Both the position numbers and the translations under genes were made by a program. Positions 56,029-64,000 of a stretch of DNA of 64,000 bases are shown piece by piece. The stretch spans positions 81,938,665 to 82,002,664 of the forward strand of contig CM050453.2 in assembly GCA_027563935.2 (NCBI GenBank). The letters run 5' to 3'. The DNA is from Costus lasius (taxonomy: Eukaryota; Streptophyta; Magnoliopsida; Zingiberales; Costaceae). The number at the start of each line of letters is the position of its first letter. Position 1 is the first letter of the stretch. The notes below the pieces were generated by a model that saw only the letters and a list, made by a program, of their open reading frames with translations, was not told the DNA's origin and made no database searches.

Positions 56029-57933
56029 TGTTGTGTCCGCAAGTGCACGGATACTCGAAGTAATAATTAAGAAACCGAACCACAACGACCTCGTTCGCTA
56101 AGTACCAAAGAATTGATTTCTTATTAGCTAAGCAATTGAATGTGATCTAAGTAAAATTCGGAAAGAACACGAAATCGGAGAGAGAAACTGGGACTAGGGG
56201 GTCATCCACCTTAATTTCTATGATTAGAAGGAAATAAGCACATCATCAGACTTTTATTATGATAAAGATATAATTTACTTCATAAAGAAGTCATCTCGCT
56301 TTCACACAGATAATTTACAAAGAATCAATCCTCACTTTCGCACAAGATTAATTCAATGCTGAAGATAAGTAAATCATTGACAAAGAAATCAAAGATCACT
56401 TTCATGCATCCAATCTCTAAGTCAATCATCTCAAGTGAAAACTAAATACTTTCATACTTTAGTTTCACAGGTTCTACTTAAGGTTTTTCAACAATCTGAT
56501 ACTTAATTTCTTACAATATCTTCACGTTTAATTCAATAATTCTTCCTAGATCAGATTATCAACAAGACAATAAACTTCTAAAATCCAAAAATAAGAACAA
56601 ACCTAATTTCTTACGATGAGTTCCTAAATCTCAATTTTAGGGTTCCAAGTTCTCCCAAGTCACTTTTCAGTCCATATCGCAAAAACTCCAAGACATGCTA
56701 ATAATATGAAACTAGAAAGAATTAAAGGCAATCATCACTTAAGCAGAATTATCATAACAAGAGTTCCCTGACGAAATAAGATTTATCTAGTCATTATGAA
56801 ATTAAGGGGATTGCACCCCCCATGTCCCAAAAAGTGTTTAAGCTAGCATGGTTGAAGAATTACAATAAGCCATAATTATGAATGATCAGAAATCGAAGAG
56901 AAAGAGGAAGTTCTACTAACAACACGGCTGTAATTTTCATTACAGCCGTGATTTTGCTCCAAAACTCGCGATGAACAGTAGCGGCGATGCTTCTTTCGAT
57001 GATTTCTCCTCCAATCGAACTCCTTTCGCTCTGAAACTTCTAGAGTATGCTCTCCTCTTCTAGACATAGCTTCCCTTCAAATTTCACGGCCGGAGATGCT
57101 CTGTACACTTCGTGGCGGCGAAACCTAGGGCGGCGGTGAAGATCCTGATTTCTCGCTTTGTGATCGATCAAAATTGAGGCTTTTGGTGTGATGATGTTCG
57201 CCTTGTTCTCTAGAGTATTCCCGTTTTTACGGATCTCAAATTGGTGGTCTAAATCGTCCGCAATCATCCGCACAAAAATCGGGCTTCAATTTGACCGGGA
57301 AAATCGGCCACCTGGGTTGTAATTACGGCCGTGATTTTCATTACGGCAGTGTCGTATTGTATTCTATGAAGAATCTGGAAAGAAACACATGCCGTGAAAA
57401 CAACCATGGCAGTGCCGTGATCGTGCAAAACATTCTGTAAGAAAATCTCCTGAAATTACGACCCGTAATATACATTACGGTAGCACTGTAAAAATTGCAA
57501 AACTCTCTGGTCGGAAATCAACCCAAATTACGGCCCATAATATGGTTTACGGTAGGGCCATAAAATCTGCAAAACTTTCTATACAGAAATCGACCCAAAT
57601 TATGGCAGTGTCATGGTTTATTCTGTAGGTTCAGCAAAACCACGGTACTGGAATATTGATTACGGCCCTACCGTAATTTTGGTCTGAAGCTTCGATCTTC
57701 ATGAAATTTGACATGTAATTTTCTCTTGATGATGAGAATTCATCTATGCATCTGAATTGCTTGAAAACACCTTAAAATAATGCCTTTTTTACCTGAAATT
57801 GATCAAAAACCCAAAAAGGTGTAGATTCCGTAATATTTGATAAATAAGGCATAAAATAAGCAAAAGAGCACGAATATGACACAAAAAGACCTATAAAATG
57901 ATACAAAATATCGTATGAATTTTCATGTCATCA
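56029..57933 (-). mobile_element. 3' LTR of element G
   Basis: 1905 bp, plus-strand ends TGTTGTGTCCGCAAG and TTCATGTCATCA. Same block order as the B LTRs but clearly more diverged. Contains the CTTTC-type motif series (56285-56460) and a palindrome array (56925-57680). Confidence 0.88.
56925..57680. repeat. Palindrome array in G LTR
   Basis: Scattered to regular units such as ACGGCTGTAATTTTCATTAC (56924), TACGGCCGTGATTTTCATTA (57324), CATGGCAGTGCCGTG (57404), TTACGGTAGCACTGTAA (57475) and TTACGGCCCTACCGTAA (57659), with CTCTGGTCGGAAATC-type linkers. Confidence 0.8.
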
Positions 57934-58877
57934 AATACATAAGGCTCAAACTTTGCTTGTCCTTAAGCAAAATCAAAAACTTGATCAAAGGAATAAACTT
58001 TTTTATGAGGAATAAATTTCTAAAATATAATCGCCAATAAAAGAATTCACCAATTGCTTCGTAAAACTTCAAATAAACATATCATCTTCTGAATTCAATC
58101 CTCAAGATCCACAACTTAATCAAATAAAATTTCGTAACTTGTATAATAAGTAGAATCTCAATCTCAAGATTTCACCTAGTTTTAGTTCAAATCTACCATA
58201 CTTTTGTGTACAGGAATAGGATACCAAGATCTTTTTCCACACAAAATTATTAAGTTTCTCCCCTTTTTTTTGTATCGTTCACATTCTCTAATTCGACTAC
58301 CACTTTTTTTCTAGTGACGAATTTAGAGTACACTAATCACATAACCAATATAATAGAACTCATATCTCAAAGGTAGGAAGAATCTTTCACGAGATAGTGG
58401 AGTTAATGTGAAACGATCTCTCTCCATGATATGTACTCTCATAGGTACATACTTCTTTTTTATTTGGACTTCAACTTTTAACTTTGGTACTACCGCAAAT
58501 CAACACGGTGCCAAGACAAAGAGTCATTCTCTTGATCTTTTCTTTTCTCTCATCATTTTTTTTTATTTTGACTTCAACCTATGCCTTAGGTACCACTGCC
58601 AATTTTACGCAGTGTCAAGTAAGGGAGTCACCTCTCTTAAAATTGGATCATGGAATCTTTCTTCCCAACAAATAGGAAAATAGACTAAACATCAACTAGA
58701 TTAATCAATCAATATCAATTCAAAAATTACGCTCATATACTTGTATTATTTAAAGAAGTAGCTTCACCTTTAGATTAAATTCATCAAACAACATATCTAC
58801 CCAAAATCTCATGCATTAATCAATGAAAAACTTCAACAGGCAAATATATATTAAAGAAATAAATTCATCACAATAGT
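57934..58877 (-). other. 3' internal region of G with conserved hairpin
   Basis: Non-coding. Next to the LTR the minus strand reads GTTTGAGCCTTATGTATT, the same non-purine sequence as in B. A hairpin CACTGC...GCAGTG (58594-58614) matches CACTGT...ACAGTG of B (21324-21344) with a paired change. A less regular partner lies near 58487-58515. Confidence 0.65.
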
Positions 58878-60611
58878 GTTGGGGTATGCCCTTAAGGCTA
58901 ATGTTTGAGGCCTTTGGGATTGTATAAGTATCATGTAATAAACTCTTGTGTTTATAAAAGGCATGGTTGTTATTCAGTTTGTTACCTTGTCTGCTGTAAT
59001 AAGTGTACTTCTGAATAATGTCTCAAAGCTGTTCAGCTAGGCTGACAGTCAATATGTCCTTAGTCGAGATATCTTGGTGAACTTGAGACAGCCTTGATAT
59101 GGTTAAGACTAATATGTGTTCTAATCTTATAGGATGCTTCGAGCATGGAATAAGATGTAGACTCATGGGTACATTGGATGTACTGGACAGACCCTACTAG
59201 GATATTCAATTGCTTGTCACAATGTGAATGATCCTTGTAAGCAGCAAGTGGCACATGTCCTCTGACTTGAGATCACTTGTGTTTCTAAATGATGATTGTC
59301 ATTGTCTTGAGGTAGTTCAATATCATTTGAAACATAATGATTATAGACTATCTTGGATGGTGAGCTTGAATCAGGTTAGGGCACTAGTGATAGACAAAGG
59401 ATTGCCGTCTCCTTGTTTAAGGAGTGTGATGTTCTAAAGGGCCCCCCTATATGAGATGATTGAGAAAGTGTATGGCCATACCCAGATGACTATGTTCATC
59501 TGATCTAATCATGCTCATCATATTGGAGTTACAAGCTTGACATACTTGTCCAATAAGAACATCCAGTGGCAAAGGAAACATGTATGCCTTGTGAAGTGGG
59601 TTCACACTTGTGCTGTGGTTTGGGTGAAGTCTTGGAAGACTCTTTCCTTTAAATCGGGAGACAGTGATGTGTTGCTAGATACCCCTCACTGATCGTGATA
59701 ACGAAAGTTATCGTTACCGACATATAAAGGAAACCCTCAGGGTCGCACAATATGGTGATATGGCTTACTTAAGTCAGATCGTATGGACTGAATTATTTGG
59801 GTTCAGTTTAAAGGGCTTTAGTCTCTGATTGTAAGTGAGATCTGGACTGATCATGTTTGATTGATTAGGGCTTGAGATCGGTAAGCTTCGATCGAGAGGT
59901 TGGATGCTGGATCGTGAGATCTAGAGCATCGGAAGATGAACGGTTAGATCATGAGCCATTTGGTTCATAGAAGGTCTAGATCGTAGCTTGGCTTGGTTTG
60001 ATTTGGTGATTGAACAAAATTCGATTGAACCAAATCAAAGAACCGGTTCAACACTTGGTTCAAAGAGGAGATTCGATGGTTCACTTGGTGTGAACGCATG
60101 AGGCTTTGAATACTTACCTTTTTGGGAAATCGGTTTCAAAGATTGAATGCATGTAACGCCTCCACATTAGTGTGGAAGGTTACACACTCACCTCGAGCGA
60201 AACTCTCTTGGGTGTCGTGGTGAATTGACGAAAAAAAGAAAAGAGAAGAAAACTCTCTCGCCAAGCAAGAAGTTCTTCCCTTTTTCTCATACGGCAAAGA
60301 CCCTTGAAGAAGCTTGCTAGCACAAGGTTCACAAGGGGTAAGCAACATCACTTTGTGTGCGTCGCTTGTGGAGAAGATCTCGTTTGGTCTTTTGCTTCCA
60401 AACCGACATCCACTCTAATGGCATTGGTATGACACCTTGTGATCTCTTTTTCGTTCATATAAGTTAATCATATGACTACATGCGATCTTGATGATGAATC
60501 CCCTAAAAACATCTACATGCGCCCCCAACCCCTTATTTAGGGCTTCATCTTGTTTCCGCTCCCCCTTGAAGGGGACTTTGAAATTGCGCTCCCCCTTGAA
60601 GGGGACTTTCA
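58878..60611 (+). mobile_element. 5' LTR of element H
   Basis: Starts TGTTGGGGTATGCCC and ends GGGGACTTTCA three bases before the primer site. The last 55 bp contain a 23-bp word CGCTCCCCCTTGAAGGGGAC plus TTT twice (60557 and 60587, period 30), each with a CCCCTTGAAGGGG palindrome. Open frames such as 60136-60351 overlap the LTR and show no motif. Confidence 0.82.
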
Positions 60612-60613
60612 AA

Positions 60614-60628
60614 TGGTATCAAAGCAGG
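60614..60628 (+). promoter_or_regulatory. Primer-binding site of H, tRNA-Met type
   Basis: TGGTATCAAAGCAGG, near-complement of the plant initiator tRNA-Met 3' end, as in most plant Ty1/copia elements. Confidence 0.8.
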
Positions 60629-62385
60629 ATTCATGTAGTATCATATGATTGCTTGCGCATATTGTGATCCTTGTTTGTGTTTGATAAATAGATCTAGTAG
60701 GAAGCACTTGCGCATCTACATGTTAAGTAGTGATGAAAATACATGATGTAATTTTTGTACTCCTTTGCGCATGTGTGAAGAATGGTGGCGCATGTTGGTA
60801 GTTGTTGTATTTCTTAACAAACTTTATCACTTGCGCGCCTCACTAGATCTAAGTGGCGCCTACTATAAACCCTTAGATGGGTTGATGGGGTTGAAGTCAC
60901 CTCTATGTTAGATCCAAAGTCTGATCAGACCATCTGACAGCCTAGATGGGTTGACCAGATAGCACTTGTGCGCAAGCACAAGGTGGCTATAGGTTGACTG
61001 CATCAAAGGCGTGTAGCGAGGTCTGGTTGAGACAACCAATGAACACTCCTGAGTTAGGCCCGGGGTCACACCCGCTTGCCAAAACTCTTGAAGGTGGTTC
61101 AGCCCTTGGGGCATGCATGGTTGACCATTAGGTCAACTCGAGTCAGTTAGGACTCGGTGCATGCAAGGGCAAAGGATCTGACTAGATGGATGAGTGGATC
61201 CCTATCAATGGACCATTGTAAGGTTGTAGGGCACATAAGAAAATTAAAAATGGATGCCAATGGGGTTTTCAAAATTTTTATTTTCTTTTAATTGGATCAC
61301 ATGTTGAATGATGCATATGTTTGTTTATTTAGTCTTATGTGGGCTGCCCATGTTAAATGTGTGCTGTGCTGGGGCCTGCGTGCCTGGTTACACCTGTAAA
61401 TTAATTTTATTGTGATCAGTGAATCACATTTTTAGTTAATTTATTGTATAATAGACCTGTGAGTCTAACTTGTCTAGATAGATCAAATGTATTTGATTAG
61501 ACAAGAGCAAAGGCACACATCCCAGAGGGGCATTCAGCTGGTGGCGCACCTGAGGTGCTCTTGGCGCTAGGGCCCTGGGTTGGACCAGATGAGATGCAAA
61601 AGAGCTCAAGTGAAGACTTAAGTAAAATTAAGGTCTTACTAGGGTTCATGGGCTTTTACCACATAAGATGCATGCTTTCTTTTATTGCTTATATAAGTAG
61701 AACAGCATGATTTATTTATCTTCTGCTATCACCATAGGAATTGCATGATAGTGAAGAAGATAAAAGACCGTTAAAATCCAACGCTAACATATCAAGCTCG
61801 AAAGCCTTCTGACGCGAAACCTCACCGTTCTGACTATCGTTGGAGCCGTGTTGTACCCACTCAGTGGGCACGTCCATCTATCTTCAGACGGTGCTGGATT
61901 TCACCTGCGTGTTACAGAGTAGGGATTTATCCCTTCTCGTTGCTCAGCATAGCACGTGGTGGTCCAGGGAGTAAGTCGGGTTAGCTTGACCATGTAGGCT
62001 ACATATGTGGCGCATATGGTAGCACATGGAGGCAGCCATCTGTGGGATCAGAGACTGTGTTGTACCAACTCAGTTGGCACAGTCTGCTGGATTGCCCAGA
62101 TGAAGGGGAATCGCACGGGTTGGCGATTGGCTGGGACAGCCTACCAGAAATTAGTGCTTGTCCTCTCTGTGCATCTTATCTCGCCTGAGCGGGACGCGGA
62201 GACCAAGTATGAAATCTGGATCCCATCTCACTAAAAGAGTGTTACTCTTTCGGACTGTTTACTGGATTTTTCAGTCAGACAAAATAGTGAGAAAAGAATC
62301 TTTCTTAAGTCCTGGATTGATTCTAAACATTGATACTGACCTTGCTGTTCTTGCATTGTTGTAGATTCCTGCAGCAACGAACACC
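60629..62385 (+). other. Long untranslated leader of H with duplicated bulged hairpin
   Basis: About 1.75 kb lie between primer site and gag. No gene is recognised. Two hairpins share a TTGTA bulge and TCA loop (61847-61872 and 62053-62084), about 206 bp apart, each followed by a TGCTGGATT phrase. The stems differ by compensating changes. Confidence 0.65.
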
Positions 62386-64000
62386 ATGAGCTTCAATGTG
62401 CGATCCCTACTGGAAAGGGAGAAGTTTGCTGGGCCGAACTTCTCTGACTGGTTCGGACACCTTAAGATCGTTCTTAAGGCAGAGAGGAAACTGTATGTCC
62501 TCGAGACGGCAATACCGCCGCAGCCCGCTCCGAACGCCGCAAGGGCGGTTCGGGATGCCTATGAAAAGCACGTCAATGATAGCATTGATGTCGCTTGCCT
62601 GATGCTAGCGTCTATGACGCCACCGCTGCAGCGTCAGCATGAGGATATGTCGGCTATTGAGATTATAGCGAACCTCAAGATGCTGTATGCTGCACAGGCG
62701 AGGACAGAACGCTATAATCTGACGAAGCTCTTCTTTCAGAGCAAACTGGCTGAGGGGAGCCCAGTGGGAGCTCATGTGCTCAAGATGATTGGGCACAAGG
62801 AGGCTCTAGAGAAACTGGGGCATACCATCAACCAGGAGCTTGCTGTAGATATTATTCTGCAGTCTCTTCCGCCTTCTTTCGATGCGTTCATCATTAACTT
62901 TAATATGAACAAAATCGATTGTACGCCGGCAGAGCTGCTGAATATGCTCTTGACCACTGAGGAAACTCTGAAGGGAAAGCCTTCAACCTCTGTCTTAATG
63001 GTTCCTTCTAGGAACAAGAAGAAGGGGAAGAAGGGCAAGGCCCCTGTCAAGAACTACAGTAAGGCACTGAAACAGAAGGTGAAGCGGTCGAAGGACAACA
63101 GGTGTTTCCACTGTGGCCAGCTGGGTCACTGGAAAAAGGACTGTAAAGCGCTCCAAGGAGATAAGAGGGGAAGCATCGCTTCTGGCTCAGGTATATACGT
63201 GACGGAAGTCATGGTTTCATCTTCTTCTATTTCATGGGTGTTGGACACTGCATGTGGAGTTCACATTTGTTCAAATGTACAGGAACTCAAGAGAAGAAGG
63301 CAGGTGGGACAGCATGAGGTAGACCTACGAGTTGGAAACGGGGCACGGGTTGCTGCTGTTGCTGTAGGAGACTATTTCATTTCTTTACCATCTGGCATTG
63401 TATTAGAATTAAACAATTGTTATTTTGTACCCAGTATTACCAAGAATATTATCTCTATTCCTGCTCTTGTCAGGAAAGGATTTGCCTTTGAATGCAAGAT
63501 TTCAAAGTGTGTTTTAACTTATGATAATATTGTGTATGCGACTGGTTCAATTAACAATGGGTTATTCATGTTGGACATGGAACATTCTATACAAAACATT
63601 GATAACAAGAAAGCCAAGTATGCTGATCACAGCACCTTGCTATGGCATAGTCGTTTAGGCCATATTAACAAGAAACGCATTAAGCGGTTGCATGATCATG
63701 GACTGCTGGGATCATTCTCCTGTGAGGAGATTGATACATGCAAAGCTTGTTTGATGGGTAAAATGACGAAGTCACCTTTTCCTAACAAAGGACAAAGGGC
63801 TTCAGGTTTACTTGACCTTATACACAGTGATGTGTGTGGGCCTTTCAGTAAACATGCCAGAGGTGGCTATCAGTACTTCATTACCTTTACTGACGATTTC
63901 AGTAGGTATGGTTATGTCTTTTTAATGAGACATAAAAGTGAATCTTTTGACAAGTTCAAAGAGTTCAAAAATGAAGTACAAAATCAGTTAGGCCGTAATA
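62386..64000 (+). CDS. Ty1/copia gag-pol polyprotein (partial, open at window end)
   Basis: Open for 538 codons from the ATG at 62386 without a stop; I checked the frame codon by codon. Residues ~1-230 are a copia Gag (EKFAGPNFSDWFGHLKIVLK, LPPSFDAFIINFNMNK); residues 240-253 are a CX2CX4HX4C knuckle (CFHCGQLGHWKKDC) after a Lys-rich stretch. The protease has WVLDTACGVHIC with Asp at 287, reading D-T-A where D-[ST]-G is usual. A GAG-pre-integrase domain (LWHSRLGHINKK, Trp 420, then C-x2-C) follows, and the integrase core begins with HSDVCGPF (Asp 482) and FTDDFSRYGYVF. RT and RNase H are expected beyond the window. The ATG choice fits the family: no in-frame coding similarity upstream. Confidence 0.92.
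   Translation, partial: MSFNVRSLLEREKFAGPNFSDWFGHLKIVLKAERKLYVLETAIPPQPAPNAARAVRDAYEKHVNDSIDVACLMLASMTPPLQRQHEDMSAIEIIANLKMLYAAQARTERYNLTKLFFQSKLAEGSPVGAHVLKMIGHKEALEKLGHTINQELAVDIILQSLPPSFDAFIINFNMNKIDCTPAELLNMLLTTEETLKGKPSTSVLMVPSRNKKKGKKGKAPVKNYSKALKQKVKRSKDNRCFHCGQLGHWKKDCKALQGDKRGSIASGSGIYVTEVMVSSSSISWVLDTACGVHICSNVQELKRRRQVGQHEVDLRVGNGARVAAVAVGDYFISLPSGIVLELNNCYFVPSITKNIISIPALVRKGFAFECKISKCVLTYDNIVYATGSINNGLFMLDMEHSIQNIDNKKAKYADHSTLLWHSRLGHINKKRIKRLHDHGLLGSFSCEEIDTCKACLMGKMTKSPFPNKGQRASGLLDLIHSDVCGPFSKHARGGYQYFITFTDDFSRYGYVFLMRHKSESFDKFKEFKNEVQNQLGRN

Larger units (their letters stand above)
56029..58877 (-). mobile_element. Element G: B-related element, interrupted by H
   Basis: Minus-sense 3' LTR (56029-57933) and about 0.94 kb of 3' internal sequence colinear with the B region 20827-21600. 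Homology to B stops exactly at 58877, where the copia LTR starts. ATACG (56024-56028) is the candidate target-site copy in F. The coding part, if any, lies beyond the window. Confidence 0.85.
58878..64000 (+). mobile_element. Element H: Ty1/copia retrotransposon, continues past the window
   Basis: 5' LTR, tRNA-Met type primer site, a long leader and a gag-pol frame that is open to the last base. It is inserted in G after AATAG (58873-58877), the candidate target-site copy. It is the innermost member of the E-F-G-H nest and the only element whose visible coding sequence is unbroken, so probably the youngest here. Confidence 0.9.

Overview
The window looks like a block of flowering-plant nuclear heterochromatin made almost entirely of retrotransposons. 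I found no convincing host gene, no tRNA or rRNA gene, no CRISPR array and no bacterial-type operon. The evidence for a plant is plant-type Ty3/gypsy (Athila-like and chromovirus-like) and Ty1/copia coding remnants, primer-binding sites matching the 3' ends of plant tRNA-Asp and initiator tRNA-Met, hAT-type miniature elements with 8-bp target duplications, and AT-rich spacers. I cannot name the species from sequence alone.

Layout, left to right. 1-12 kb: AT-rich spacer with a solo LTR (1691-3194), an LTR with an adjacent tRNA-Met type primer site (4509-6636), degenerate LTR pieces, a ~29-bp AT-rich tandem array (9080-9640), a polypurine/polypyrimidine MITE-like block with triplet repeats (9.8-11.1 kb) and a remnant of an Athila-type third ORF (11154-11502). 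12.0-18.4 kb: element A, a decayed chromovirus-like Ty3/gypsy element on +, with 5' LTR, gag, PR, RT, RNase H and IN; its 3' LTR is replaced by other LTR debris. 18.9-26.9 kb: element B on -, an ~8-kb two-LTR element with only a gag-like ORF, probably non-autonomous. 26.9-28.4 kb: LTR remnant D. 28.4-39.8 kb: an A-family LTR split by element C (29153-39117, -, Athila-like), which is flanked by GTTCC/GTTCT. 39.8-45.5 kb: element E (-, Athila-like), carrying a 508-bp hAT-like MITE inside its integrase region. 45.5-56.0 kb: element F (+, Athila-like), inserted in the gag of E and itself carrying a truncated LINE in gag, a 430-bp hAT-like MITE in pol and element G in its third ORF. 56.0-58.9 kb: element G (-, related to B). 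58.9-64 kb: element H, a Ty1/copia element inserted into G; its gag-pol frame is open to the window edge.

How the parts relate. E contains F, F contains G and G contains H, a four-level nest, while C sits inside an A-type LTR. B, F and G share LTR termini, a tRNA-Asp type primer site and the same palindromic repeat motif, so B and G look like dependants of an F-like autonomous lineage. Athila-like elements C and F have the order gag-PR-RT-RH-IN, then a palindrome-rich spacer, then a third ORF resembling ATHILA ORF-1. Most coding regions are broken by stops consistent with C-to-T or G-to-A change, plus small frameshifts; H is the only apparently intact frame.

The most unusual signal is a recurring architecture: several unrelated LTR families each carry a family-specific array of short GC-containing palindromes, with a period of about 60-90 bp, inside the LTR and, where the internal region survives, a second array just downstream of the coding region. 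A second signal is paired hairpins with compensatory changes in the H leader and near the 3' end of the B/G internal regions.
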